From Vibrio quintilis (GTDB taxonomy: Bacteria > Pseudomonadota > Gammaproteobacteria > Enterobacterales > Vibrionaceae): a stretch of DNA of 64,000 nt. Positions 25,162 to 34,173 of this stretch are shown piece by piece (the first letter of the stretch is position 1; every line of letters starts with the position of its first letter). The position numbers were made by a program, and so were the translations under genes. The stretch spans positions 3,968,001 through 4,032,000 of the forward strand of contig NZ_AP024897.1 of NCBI RefSeq assembly GCF_024529975.1, in the 5' to 3' direction. Under the pieces are notes generated by a model. The model was not told where the DNA came from, ran no database searches, and was given only the letters and a program-made list of their open reading frames with translations.

Positions 25162-27057
25162 ATGAACCTGGGCTTTAAAACTCGAATTTATCTGGGCGTT
25201 GGCCTGTTAGTCGCCATCTCTCTTACGATACTCGGTACGCTGAATATTCTGTCACTGAAGCAGAAAATGACGCACTCACTGGTCGAAATGACTGAGAATA
25301 AACTGGATTATCACGTCACGTCTCTTGAGGACTTTATCCAGTTCCGGCTCAATGCCATATCCAAAGGAGCAAAACAATTTCATACCAGACTACCTGATAA
25401 TGAAAATCAGGAGCTGGTCAGTGTACTTGCGGACACAGCTGGCATTGCTAATGTCACCATGGCCTACACAGATGGCCGCACCTTTACCTCGTCTCGTCAA
25501 AATGAAACCACAGACTTAAGAAACAAGAGTTGGTTTCAAAACGCGAAGCAGGCATACCAGTTGAAGCTGACAGAAATTTATCTGAATCCGGTCATGAATC
25601 AAAAAGTGATCGGCGCGGTCATGCCGGTCAGAGATAACGGCAAGCTAATCGGTGTGCTTTTAGGTGAAATTCAGCTTTCAGATATTATTACGAAAGTCAG
25701 CCAGATGCGTTTTGCCGGCGGAGCTGCAACATTAACCGATCAAAATGCGGTCTTTTTTGCCAGTGATGATCCAACAGATATAGGCCGGACACCTTCTCAA
25801 ATCAGTTCTGATTTTTCAGAGATGGAAAGCGCGTTCAGTATCCAGCAATCCGGTCATTTGACCTTTCCTTATCTGGGACGTCAGTTCGATGGCTATTTTC
25901 AGCGCGTCCACTTAACAGACTCAGCCTACTGGACTTTGATGGTTTTTATCGATACAGACACAGCATTGCAGGGTGTTTACAGTGCTCAAAATGAAGCCAT
26001 AGTCACCAGTATCATTCTTATTTTGATCAGTATTGGCGCGATTTTCCTGATCGTGAATCATGCGTATCGCCCGTTACTCAAACTAAAATCAGCCGTTATC
26101 GAGCTTTCCCACGGTAATGGCGACCTGACGAACCGGCTTGAAGTGGACGGAACGGACGATTTAGCGATGATCAGCCAGGGATTTAACAATTTTATTGAGA
26201 ATCTCCAAAATATGATGCTGCAAATATCTGATGCCAGTCAAAATATCTCGACAAATCTGGTTCAGCTGGGAGAAACCGCACGGGAAAATGAGTCAAAGCT
26301 GGTGATGCATTCCAGTGAGACTGAGCAGGTCGTGACAGCCATTACGGAAATGAGTGAAAGTGCGCGAACCGTTGCGGAAAATGTACTGCAATCCAATCAG
26401 ATCACAGATGATGCAAATCGGGAAGCACAGTCTTCACTGCGCATCGTCAATGATGCGGTTTCCAGTGTGACTTCACTGGTTTCAGAGGTTGAAGACATGT
26501 CTTCCCGGATTTCAAGAATGCATCATGACGCCAATAAAATCAGCGATGTACTGAATGTGATTGGCGATATTTCGGAGCAGACCAACCTGCTGGCACTCAA
26601 TGCCGCCATAGAAGCAGCAAGGGCTGGTGAACAGGGACGGGGTTTTGCTGTTGTTGCTGATGAAGTCAGAGCTCTGGCGGGCAGAACACAACAAAGTACC
26701 ACCGAAATATCTGACATGCTGTCAAAGCTGCTGGAAGGAACAGACAGCGTTGTAAGGGCAATGAACACAACAAAAGAGCAGTGTCAGTCTACTGCGGATA
26801 AAACCGCTGAAGTCTCGGTGAGTCTGGGCCATATGAGTGAATCAGTCACACAGGTTGATGAAGTCAGTACACAGATCTCTTCAGCAACAAATGAACAAAG
26901 CCAGGTTGCTGAAGCGCTGAACCAAAATATGCTGTCGATTCAGGATATTGTTGACTCACTGGTCGTGAGCGGAAAACAGACGGTAGCTGCCACAGAATCA
27001 TTAAGTAAATCCAACAATGAGCTTGAAAGGCTGGTTGCCAACTTCAGGTTACATTAG
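25162..27057 (+). CDS. methyl-accepting chemotaxis protein with dCache sensor
   Basis: A 631-aa chemoreceptor: membrane helix (about 8-30), periplasmic dCache_1-type sensor (35-270) with [44 protein letters not shown] and [18 protein letters not shown], second helix (about 278-300), HAMP, and the signalling tip [23 protein letters not shown]. In dCache receptors of this kind the WFQNA and YLNPVM positions commonly bind amino acids or amines. GGAGG stands 6 nt before the ATG. A PLP decarboxylase gene follows by 26 bp. Confidence 0.94.
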   Translation: MNLGFKTRIYLGVGLLVAISLTILGTLNILSLKQKMTHSLVEMTENKLDYHVTSLEDFIQFRLNAISKGAKQFHTRLPDNENQELVSVLADTAGIANVTMAYTDGRTFTSSRQNETTDLRNKSWFQNAKQAYQLKLTEIYLNPVMNQKVIGAVMPVRDNGKLIGVLLGEIQLSDIITKVSQMRFAGGAATLTDQNAVFFASDDPTDIGRTPSQISSDFSEMESAFSIQQSGHLTFPYLGRQFDGYFQRVHLTDSAYWTLMVFIDTDTALQGVYSAQNEAIVTSIILILISIGAIFLIVNHAYRPLLKLKSAVIELSHGNGDLTNRLEVDGTDDLAMISQGFNNFIENLQNMMLQISDASQNISTNLVQLGETARENESKLVMHSSETEQVVTAITEMSESARTVAENVLQSNQITDDANREAQSSLRIVNDAVSSVTSLVSEVEDMSSRISRMHHDANKISDVLNVIGDISEQTNLLALNAAIEAARAGEQGRGFAVVADEVRALAGRTQQSTTEISDMLSKLLEGTDSVVRAMNTTKEQCQSTADKTAEVSVSLGHMSESVTQVDEVSTQISSATNEQSQVAEALNQNMLSIQDIVDSLVVSGKQTVAATESLSKSNNELERLVANFRLH

Positions 27058-27083
27058 TTCATGATAATTGGTTAGGTGTTCAG

Positions 27084-28760
27084 ATGAATGAAGTCATGTT
27101 ATGTACCACAAATGATTTAGCAGCAAATCAGTTAAGTCCTGAATTTTTAAATCATTATCAGGCCGTTATATCCCGGTTTTTCAGCCGGGATCCTGAGATT
27201 TGGCCGGTTTATCAATCTCAGGATATTCACGACCTGACTCACCATAAGGTCAGTTTTTCCGGATCTCAGCAACATGATTTCAACCATCAGCTGAATCACA
27301 GAACCGATATTCCTCATCACATGAGTACTCATACCGGTCCTTTTGATCCACTGGCTTTATATGTCGCACACGGGTGTAAGGACTGGCAGGATCCCAAAGC
27401 GGTTGAAAATGTAATTTCAACCCCTTGTGATCCCGCCATACAGGGCGCAACACTGGCCACCATCACCAACCCAAACCTTGTTTATAAAGAATATGCCGGA
27501 CTGGCCACTGATCTGGAGCAGCTGGTTGTCCGGCAGATTGCTGAACTGGCCGGTTATAACCCGGAGCAAGCGAGTGGATTGTTCACTCAGGGAGGTACTT
27601 TTTGTAATTTATATGGTTATCTGCTTGGCTTGAGGAAAACATTTCCGGATTCAATCGTCAAAGGCCTGAAAGGAAAACAACTCTGTATGTTGAACTCAGA
27701 GTCTGGTCATTATTCCAACATGACCAATCTGACATTACTCGGGCTGGATATGAAAAATCAGGTGATCCGGGTCCATATCAATGAACAGAATCAAATCTGC
27801 CTGCGGGACTTAAAACGTCGTCTGGAAAACTGTTTTAAAAATGGCATTCATGTGCCAACCATCATGCTGACTTTCGGCACGACGGATACATTCGCGATTG
27901 ATGACATCAAACAGGTCTATCTCCTGCGGGAAGAAATCTGCCGGAAATATCGGATCACCCGTAAGCCACATTTACATGTGGATGCTGCTGTTGGCTGGAG
28001 CCTGTTGTTTTTCCGCCATTATGATCTGAATAAAAATCCGCTGTCGATCAATCAGGCGACACTGAGCAGTCTCAATGCTTTGAAGCCACTGATGAAAGGC
28101 ATCCGCTATGCGGATTCCTTTACAGTTGATTTTCAGAAATGGGGCTATGTGCCCTACACTTCCAGCCTGTTGATGATTAAAAATAAACAGGATTTGGAAG
28201 CCCTCAAGCAAGACGCCAGTTATTTCACTTACTTTGAACATGAGGTACAGAAAAAAACCCATCTTCAATCAACAATTGAATGTTCACGGGGTGCAAACGG
28301 AGTATTTGCAGCCTACTCCGCGCTGCAATTTATGGGGGTTGAAGGCTATCAGACCATCATTGCTCATGGCTTGCAAAACGCAAATTACATGCGGGCAAAA
28401 CTCAATGAGCATCCACACTGTAAAGTTGTGTGTGCCGAAAATCATGGTCCTTCTGTGGTGTTCCGCCTCTATCCGGACACAGCGCTGCAAAAAGAGGACA
28501 GCAATCATCTGTTCCTGTCAGAGCAGCATATTACAGTGGGAAAACATAGCATAGATGATTTGATTCAAACCACGCTCTACCACCGTAATCATTTTAATGA
28601 CAGGAAAGGAAAGCATCTGAAAACTAATTGGGTTGAATCCATTGCCAGAACCACTTACGACAAAAATGACCACTGTTTATATTTGCCAGGGGAAAAAGCG
28701 GTTTTTTTAAACCCTTATACAACCCGGACTGATATTGATAAGTTCTGCAACCAATTCTGA
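27084..28760 (+). CDS. group II PLP-dependent amino acid decarboxylase
   Basis: A 558-aa fold-type I decarboxylase related to glutamate, aspartate and diaminobutyrate decarboxylases. Landmarks: HMSTHTGPFDPLALYVAHGCKDWQ, GLFTQGGTFCNLYGYLLGLRKTF (phosphate-binding turn), HLHVDAAVGWS (Asp contacting the PLP ring N), and SFTVDFQKWGYVPYTSS with the Schiff-base Lys. Substrate cannot be settled by eye. It follows the dCache chemoreceptor closely and ends at a terminator, so the two probably form one operon in which the receptor may sense the amino acid or amine concerned. Confidence 0.88.
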   Translation: MNEVMLCTTNDLAANQLSPEFLNHYQAVISRFFSRDPEIWPVYQSQDIHDLTHHKVSFSGSQQHDFNHQLNHRTDIPHHMSTHTGPFDPLALYVAHGCKDWQDPKAVENVISTPCDPAIQGATLATITNPNLVYKEYAGLATDLEQLVVRQIAELAGYNPEQASGLFTQGGTFCNLYGYLLGLRKTFPDSIVKGLKGKQLCMLNSESGHYSNMTNLTLLGLDMKNQVIRVHINEQNQICLRDLKRRLENCFKNGIHVPTIMLTFGTTDTFAIDDIKQVYLLREEICRKYRITRKPHLHVDAAVGWSLLFFRHYDLNKNPLSINQATLSSLNALKPLMKGIRYADSFTVDFQKWGYVPYTSSLLMIKNKQDLEALKQDASYFTYFEHEVQKKTHLQSTIECSRGANGVFAAYSALQFMGVEGYQTIIAHGLQNANYMRAKLNEHPHCKVVCAENHGPSVVFRLYPDTALQKEDSNHLFLSEQHITVGKHSIDDLIQTTLYHRNHFNDRKGKHLKTNWVESIARTTYDKNDHCLYLPGEKAVFLNPYTTRTDIDKFCNQF

Positions 28761-28783
28761 ATCAGGAACATCGGTTCATCAAC

Positions 28784-28816
28784 AAACCGGCCTTTATTCA
28801 GGGCCGGTTTTTTATC
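28784..28816 (+). terminator. intrinsic terminator
   Basis: AAACCGGCC (28784-28792) pairs with GGCCGGTTT (28802-28810), followed by TTTT. Confidence 0.88.
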
Positions 28817-28959
28817 CGGCCAATCGCTGTCATTCTTCAAATAATACCAGGCCAGACACCCTGCACATTAATGATAAAGTTAATAATAGCGCCAAATTAA
28901 ACGAACTCCCGGGATAAAGCGTTCAGCACACATTAAGAGACAGATCACAAAATGACCGG

Positions 28960-29012
28960 GCAACTTTTTGCTCACCGGGCAAGATCTTGCTCGCGTCTGA
29001 GCAAGATCTTGC
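28960..29012. promoter_or_regulatory. array of three related 12-bp palindromes upstream of hcp (candidate activator sites)
   Basis: GCAAGATCTTGC occurs at 28979-28990 and 29001-29012, and a weaker copy GCAACTTTTTGC at 28960-28971. The two perfect copies also sit in a larger inverted repeat of 15-bp arms. They lie about 80-130 bp upstream of the predicted sigma-54 start, where an enhancer-binding protein (VasH type for T6SS) would bind. The binding protein is inferred. Confidence 0.6.
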
Positions 29013-29065
29013 CTGTAATAACAAATCAATAAACACAACTAATTGTTTTTATTTAAATCAATGAC

Positions 29066-29082
29066 CTGGCATAGTGAATGCA
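29066..29082 (+). promoter_or_regulatory. sigma-54 promoter of hcp
   Basis: CTGGCATAGTGAATGCA matches TGGCAC-N5-TTGCA with one change in each element and exact GG-N10-GC spacing (GG 29068-29069, GC 29080-29081). The start would be near 29093, about 50 nt before the hcp ATG. In V. cholerae hcp operons are known to depend on sigma-54 and VasH. Confidence 0.82.
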
Positions 29083-29143
29083 CTTATGTTAACTGCAAAT
29101 AAATGCTTTTAAATTTATATTTAAGTTAATAAGGAATAATAAA

Positions 29144-29662
29144 ATGCCAACTCCATGTTATATCGCGATCGAAGGCGAAACTCAGGGTTCAATTACATCA
29201 GGTGCATGTACTGCAGATTCTATCGGTGACGCTTATGTTGAAGGTCACGAAGATGAAATGCTGGTTCAAAAGTTCGATCATATCGTGACTGTCCCAACTG
29301 ATCCTCAGTCTGGTCAGCCAGCAGGTCAACGTGTTCACAAACCATTCAAGTTCACTGTAAACCTGAACAAAGCAGTTCCTCTGCTTTATAACGCATTAAC
29401 TTCAGGTGAAAAAATGACCACTGTTACACTGAAATGGTACCGTACTTCCATTGAAGGTAAACAAGAGAACTTCTTCACCACTGCACTTGAAAACGCAACT
29501 ATCATCGACATCGACTGTGAAATGCCTCACTGTCAAAACCCTGATGATGCGGACTACACTCAAAACGTTACGGTTTCAATGACTTACCGTAAAATCACCT
29601 GGGATCACAACAACTGTGGTACTTCAGGTGCTGATGACTGGCGTAAACCTATCGAAGCTTAA
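29144..29662 (+). CDS. hcp: Hcp, T6SS tube protein
   Basis: A 172-aa Hcp that I recognise as very close to V. cholerae Hcp (MPTPCYI start, GHEDEMLVQ, TVPTDPQSGQPAGQRVHKPF, ELKWYRTSIEGKQENFFTT-like region, WDHNNCGTSGADDWRKPIEA end). It forms the hexameric tube expelled by T6SS and is itself secreted. The codon use is strongly biased to common codons, as expected for an abundant protein. AGGAATAAT precedes the ATG. A UUCG-loop terminator follows, so hcp is probably made in excess over the genes downstream. Confidence 0.97.
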   Translation: MPTPCYIAIEGETQGSITSGACTADSIGDAYVEGHEDEMLVQKFDHIVTVPTDPQSGQPAGQRVHKPFKFTVNLNKAVPLLYNALTSGEKMTTVTLKWYRTSIEGKQENFFTTALENATIIDIDCEMPHCQNPDDADYTQNVTVSMTYRKITWDHNNCGTSGADDWRKPIEA

Positions 29663-29680
29663 TCTGCTTCGTAACAATGT

Positions 29681-29707
29681 CGCTCACTTCGGTGAGCGAT
29701 ATATTTT
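29681..29707 (+). terminator. intrinsic terminator after hcp
   Basis: CGCTCAC-TTCG-GTGAGCG (29681-29698) is a 7-bp stem with a UUCG tetraloop, followed by ATATATTTT. Probably leaky, as vgrG follows 150 bp later. Confidence 0.7.
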
Positions 29708-29851
29708 CAGACAACAGACAGATCCAGGGAATAATATAACCGGCTTACCAGCCTGCGATAATAACTAAACGCCTCAACTCTCCCTTCTGCAATTTGTCTG
29801 CCTGCTCCACCCTGGTATTTCAGCTGTAACCTAAACCCTACAGGCATAACA

Positions 29852-31729
29852 ATGAGAACACTCAATTTCAGGCTGACGATTGACGGAATAACCGACGAGA
29901 CACTTGTGGTACGTAGTTTTGAAGGTGATGAGTCCGTTTCCGATAGCATTGATAGTCATGACATCCCCTTTTTTGGCTACCGGTATTCTATTGAACTCGC
30001 CAGTCGCAGCTCTGCCAGCCTTTTCCCTGAAAAAATAATTGATAGCAAAGCATTGCTGGAAATCGTCCGTAACGGCAAGGTCGTCCAGAAAGTCCACGGG
30101 ATTATCAGAGCCCTGACCAAAGGCGATACCGGCTTTAACCATACCTTTTATTCAATCACCTTAGTGCCTTCACTGGAGCGCCTTTCCCTGCGCCAGAACT
30201 GCCGTATTTTTCAGCAGAAAAATGCACAGGAAATATTAACGGGTCTGCTCAGTGACATGGGTATTTCTGATTTTTGTTTCTCTCTGAAACGGGCTCCGGA
30301 ACAACGGGAATATTGTGTTCAGTACCGGGAAAGTGATCTGGCTTTCTTCCACCGGCTGGCTGCCGAAGAAGGCATGATGTATACCTTCAGCCATGAAGAC
30401 ACCAAACATGTGCTGGTGATCACCGATCATGACCAGGGCTTTCCGAAGCTCAGCGGCCATGCGATTTATAACAACCTTTCCGGTGGTGCAAATCCCGATG
30501 GTTACATCGCCACCATGACCGAACATACCCGTTCTGAGGTCAGCAGTGTTCAGCTCGAAGACTATAGTTTTCAAAAACCAGACTACAACTTTTCGCAGAA
30601 GGTCGAAGCCGGTGACTGCGACAATCAGCTGGAAATGTATCCGCATTTCGACCATCCCGGCCGCTACAATCATGACAGCACCGGCAAGGCTTTCAGCAAA
30701 GTCCGGCTGGAGTATTTAAGACGCGCCGTTCACACCGTGACCGGGCAAAGTGATGAGACAAAAATTCAGGCCGGGCAGCGGTTTGAAATCAGCGAACACC
30801 ACGATAACAGCATGAATCGTTTATGGCTGGCGGTTCAGGTTCATCATCAGGGCACGCAACCCCAGGCGCTTGAAGAAGATGGCAGCACCGGCGCGACGGA
30901 TTATTCAAACACATTTACCTTAGTGCCCGGCGATAAAGTCTGGCGGGCACATCCGCAACCCAAGCCCATGGTTGATGGCCCCTGTATTGCGACGGTTGTC
31001 GGCCCGGCAGATTCAGAAATTTATACCGATGAACACAGCCGGGTGAAACTTCATTTCCCGTGGCACCGCTATGATGGCTCCGATGATAAAAGTTCCTGCT
31101 GGGTACGGGTCGTACAAAGCTGGGCGGGTGGCCAATACGGCATGCAGACCATACCACGCGTCGGGCATGAAGTGATCGTCTCATTCCTGCACGGCGACCC
31201 GGACCAGCCGATTGTCACCGGCAGGACTTATCACGCCAGCAATACCCCACCCTACAAACTGCCGGAAAACAAAACCAAAACGGTGCTGCGCACCCAGACT
31301 CATCAGGGCAAAGGCTACAACGAACTGAGTTTTGAAGATCAGTCCGGCAAAGAAAAAATCAATCTGCATGCACAAAAAGACCTCGCCGTCCTGGTTGAAA
31401 ACGATGCCACGACTGAGATTAAACATGACCAGCATGAAACGGTGGAAAACGACCGCTACGACCATGTACTGAAGAAAGAACATCAGGTGATCGAAGGCGA
31501 ACAACGCACCAAAGTCGGTAAAAATAAGCTCACCGAAGCACAGGAATCAATTCATCAGAAAGTCGCCGGAAAGCAGGTGCTGGATTCCGGTTCAGAAGTG
31601 CATCTGAAAGGCGGCAATGCTGTCGTGCTACAGGCTGGTTCTGAAATCACCATCAAAGTCGGCGGAACCTTTGTCAAACTGGACCCGGCAGGCGTACATG
31701 TCGTCGGTCCGTCAATTAATCTGAATTAG
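29852..31729 (+). CDS. vgrG: VgrG, T6SS spike protein
   Basis: A 625-aa VgrG: gp27-like part (1-370, with FRLTIDGITDETLVVRSFEG, REYCVQYRESDLAFFHRLAAEEGMMY), the OB-fold (PCIATVVGPADSEIYTDEHSRVKLHFPWHRYDG, SSCWVRVVQSWAGGQYGMQTIPRVGHEVIVSFL) and a gp5-like repeat needle (QKDLAVLVENDATTEIKHDQHETVENDRYDHV...). It ends VVGPSINLN without an added effector domain, so cargo must be loaded through adaptors such as the DUF4123 protein downstream. GC-richer than the effector genes after it. Confidence 0.96.
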   Translation: MRTLNFRLTIDGITDETLVVRSFEGDESVSDSIDSHDIPFFGYRYSIELASRSSASLFPEKIIDSKALLEIVRNGKVVQKVHGIIRALTKGDTGFNHTFYSITLVPSLERLSLRQNCRIFQQKNAQEILTGLLSDMGISDFCFSLKRAPEQREYCVQYRESDLAFFHRLAAEEGMMYTFSHEDTKHVLVITDHDQGFPKLSGHAIYNNLSGGANPDGYIATMTEHTRSEVSSVQLEDYSFQKPDYNFSQKVEAGDCDNQLEMYPHFDHPGRYNHDSTGKAFSKVRLEYLRRAVHTVTGQSDETKIQAGQRFEISEHHDNSMNRLWLAVQVHHQGTQPQALEEDGSTGATDYSNTFTLVPGDKVWRAHPQPKPMVDGPCIATVVGPADSEIYTDEHSRVKLHFPWHRYDGSDDKSSCWVRVVQSWAGGQYGMQTIPRVGHEVIVSFLHGDPDQPIVTGRTYHASNTPPYKLPENKTKTVLRTQTHQGKGYNELSFEDQSGKEKINLHAQKDLAVLVENDATTEIKHDQHETVENDRYDHVLKKEHQVIEGEQRTKVGKNKLTEAQESIHQKVAGKQVLDSGSEVHLKGGNAVVLQAGSEITIKVGGTFVKLDPAGVHVVGPSINLN

Positions 31730-31739
31730 TGGAGGGGTT

Positions 31740-32882
31740 ATGGTTGAGACGATAATTTCCAGAAAGCTGGGAGATCAGGACAAAGCGGAACAGACCCCCT
31801 TTGAGCTGGAAGCAGTAGAAACCAGTATGGAAGCACTGTTCAAAGAATACACGCCCAAAAATATCAATACTGACGGCATGTTTATTCTGCAACTACGAAA
31901 TGACAAGATCGTCGGCACACCGATCACTCAGCTTTGTCAATATCAGACAGAGACCAAAAGCTGTCCGCTGAGTGATTGTCCGTGCGGACATTATAAAGGG
32001 AATGGAAACAGTGGAAGTACATCTGCCAGTACCAATCAGGCTCAATCACAACAAACAAAACCCGAACCATTAAAACTTCCTGCACTGATCTATCAAACTC
32101 AGAGAGAAATGGATGACTATGATGCCAGAGATATGCATCATGGTGATTTATCCAGACAAGTGTTAGAAGAAAAATTTAATTTACAACAAGAAGCACTCGG
32201 TATGAATGCTATTTCAACAGATCTTAGGGTTTATGACTTTGAAAAAAATCATTTTTTTGGAGAAAACGAAAAGCTCACTAAAGACGAAGTCGCTAACAGC
32301 TTATTTGATGAGTTTCGTTTTTTGGCTAATGTATATTCTTTTCATGGCGAATATAAACATGTGATTAAGCAAATGATTACCCATATGCAGAAAAATACTG
32401 GCCAACCATTTAGTTCAAATCTACTTGATCAAGCTTTACATGAACAAATTGAAGAAGATGATTCAAAAAACAGCTCACTCGAAATTATAAGATCGACATT
32501 AGAATCTTATATTGATTGGGAAAATAAAAGCTACCCGGAATCAGATAAGCAGAGGATTGAAGAAGCAATCAGAGACACTAAATTACCAAGATTTGACAGT
32601 TGGAATGATTATACGAATGGGCTGGTAATATCTGTACATGACAGCTGGGCTACACATATAACGTTGCAATCTCTTGAGATTAAAGACAGTGAATTTACAG
32701 CAGTCATTCACTATCAGGTTCAAGACCATTTTGGTCTTGATGACGGAGATCTAACATCCATAGTTAAACAACAGCGTATTTTCCGAATTTGGTTTGTATT
32801 GCAACGCTGGGAAAAATTGGGATTCAAACCATTTATTACAGAAATGAATACCAGTATAAAGATTAAAGGCATACGAAAGTGA
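31740..32882 (+). CDS. DUF3289-type protein, probable T6SS cargo effector
   Basis: A 380-aa protein starting 11 bp after vgrG. The first 90 residues are variable, with a Cys-rich stretch CPLSDCPCGHYKG and a Ser/Gln-rich linker. From about 110 on it matches the DUF3289 pattern as I know it: LPALIYQTQREMDDYDARDMHHGDLS...L, then SVHDSWATHITLQSLEI and VQDHFGLDDGD...F. DUF3289 proteins are commonly found beside vgrG and DUF943 genes in enterics and are presumed effectors; activity is unknown to me. DNA becomes AT-rich from about 32100, unlike vgrG, as expected for exchanged cargo. Overlaps the next gene by 4 nt. Confidence 0.75.
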   Translation: MVETIISRKLGDQDKAEQTPFELEAVETSMEALFKEYTPKNINTDGMFILQLRNDKIVGTPITQLCQYQTETKSCPLSDCPCGHYKGNGNSGSTSASTNQAQSQQTKPEPLKLPALIYQTQREMDDYDARDMHHGDLSRQVLEEKFNLQQEALGMNAISTDLRVYDFEKNHFFGENEKLTKDEVANSLFDEFRFLANVYSFHGEYKHVIKQMITHMQKNTGQPFSSNLLDQALHEQIEEDDSKNSSLEIIRSTLESYIDWENKSYPESDKQRIEEAIRDTKLPRFDSWNDYTNGLVISVHDSWATHITLQSLEIKDSEFTAVIHYQVQDHFGLDDGDLTSIVKQQRIFRIWFVLQRWEKLGFKPFITEMNTSIKIKGIRK

Positions 32883-33283
32883 AGAAAATTTCTTGGTCAA
32901 TAATCATATTTTTATGCGGATTAATTTACGTCAGTTATTTATGGTTCAGACCAGTCGAAATCATTGATGTTCACCATAGTGGGATATGGACAACCCGAGT
33001 AGTCGTAAAAAGCTTTCCACTCACTCATCGGAAAAAAATCCAGTGGTGGAAAGAGCACAAAAACTGGTTAAAAGACAAATATGATATTCCCAGAGTCGAT
33101 AAAAATGGCTTTTTCAATGTGACCTTCTGGGAGATCGGCTCAGGATATAAAACAGACACGGGCACCGACCAGGATTCAGATTTGCTTTGTTTCAAAGACA
33201 TGAAAACAAATGCAAATTGCATTGAGAAAAAAAAGGTTTTTGAGGTATCTCTTGGCAGAAACGGCGGTCTGCAATACCGCTAA
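32879..33283 (+). CDS. DUF943-type membrane-anchored protein, candidate immunity protein (copy 1)
   Basis: A 134-aa protein starting with GTG inside the stop of the DUF3289 gene. One N-terminal membrane helix (ISWSIIIFLCGLIYVSYLWF) leads into the DUF943 core: RPVEIIDVH, VVVKSFPLTHRKKIQWWKEHKNWLKDKYDIP, FFNVTFWEIGSGY, CIEKKKVFEVSLGRNGGLQYR. Overlap with the preceding gene, membrane anchoring and copy number fit an immunity protein facing the periplasm. That role is inferred. Confidence 0.75.
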   Translation: MKKISWSIIIFLCGLIYVSYLWFRPVEIIDVHHSGIWTTRVVVKSFPLTHRKKIQWWKEHKNWLKDKYDIPRVDKNGFFNVTFWEIGSGYKTDTGTDQDSDLLCFKDMKTNANCIEKKKVFEVSLGRNGGLQYR

Positions 33284-33325
33284 ACATATAAAATTGTATA
33301 TAGTTCAATTGATGAGAATGACTTA

Positions 33326-33499
33326 ATGAATGACAAAATATATTTACTGCTAATCGCATTCATTTGTAGTCTGACTTACGGCAGCTATCTATATGTCAGA
33401 CCAGTAAATATTATCGGTGTCTACAGGAATATTTGTATTGAGAAAAAGCCTGTATTTGCGGTCACAATGAGCAGAAATGGAGTAATAAAATATCCTTAA
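33326..33499 (+). pseudogene. internally deleted DUF943 copy (copy 2)
   Basis: A 57-codon frame, MNDKIYLLLIAFICSLTYG..., joins the membrane helix and start of the core (YVRPVNIIGVYRN) straight to the last part (ICIEKKPVFAVTMSRNG). About 75 residues found in both neighbours are missing, without loss of frame. It keeps start and stop codons, so a short product could still be made, but it lacks the FPxT...WWKE core. Confidence 0.7.
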
Positions 33500-33527
33500 G
33501 CTAATATTCATGGTCTTAATGGCTTGC

Positions 33528-33567
33528 TATCCCCAATCAACCTGAGGATGCAGGTTGTTTGGATATA
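33528..33567. repeat. copy of the roughly 40-bp intergenic palindrome
   Basis: Arms TATCCCCAATCAACCTG and CAGGTTGTTTGGATATA with a few mismatches to the copy at 24592. It sits between DUF943 copies 2 and 3. Confidence 0.75.
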
Positions 33568-33671
33568 TAAATGAATACAAACTTGCTTCCAATAATATAA
33601 AAAATGAATTGTATTGAGAGCAGCTTTTTAAAGTCCGTCGAGACGAGCAATGAGTAAAGTCGGAGGATTAC

Positions 33672-34100
33672 ATGATCGTTAACGTAACTATCAGAAAATC
33701 ATGTATCAAGTTAACACTTGGTTCACTGCTTGTTTTGGCTTTGCTGTATTTAATTTATGCATGGCTAAAACCCGTGCAAATTATCAATGTATATCAAAAT
33801 AAATACATTACAGATGTCGTGGTAAAAAATTTTCCTGTAACAACTCGAGGGAAAATTTCCTGGTGGAAAGAAAATAAAGAAAGCCTGAAGGCTGAGTACA
33901 ACTTTCCCAATCCACTTTCAGATGGGACTTTCTACATATATGTCTGGGATATAGGTAAAGGGATTCAGGAAATAAGTCAATATGATCAGGAACCTGAACA
34001 AATCTGTTTTAAACAAAGAAAAATAAAGAATAAGTGTATTGAGAAAAATATTTTGTTTGAAATATCCAAGACACGAAACGGCGGCCTGCAATACCGCTGA
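33672..34100 (+). CDS. DUF943-type membrane-anchored protein, candidate immunity protein (copy 3)
   Basis: A 142-aa paralogue of the gene at 32879: membrane helix LTLGSLLVLALLYLIYAWL, then KPVQIINVYQN, DVVVKNFPVTTRGKISWWKENKESLKAEYNFP, FYIYVWDIGKG and CIEKNILFEISKTRNGGLQYR. The two full copies share motifs but differ at many positions, as expected if they protect against different effector variants. GGAGG lies 5 nt before the ATG. Confidence 0.75.
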   Translation: MIVNVTIRKSCIKLTLGSLLVLALLYLIYAWLKPVQIINVYQNKYITDVVVKNFPVTTRGKISWWKENKESLKAEYNFPNPLSDGTFYIYVWDIGKGIQEISQYDQEPEQICFKQRKIKNKCIEKNILFEISKTRNGGLQYR

Positions 34101-34173
34101 CAGCTCACTATTTCAGTTGGCCATGTTATTGAATAGCACGCTGATTTTTATAAAAATGACGGAGACAAATACA

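Noticed and set aside
28960..29012. CRISPR-like repeats
   Set aside because: Only three short palindromic copies with unequal spacing of 7-10 bp; they fit protein binding sites, not a CRISPR array. No cas genes are in the window.
34039..34173. Longer N-terminus for the DUF4123 adaptor
   Set aside because: It overlaps the end of DUF943 copy 3 and lacks a ribosome site; the GTG at 34174 follows GGAG and starts at the conserved domain.
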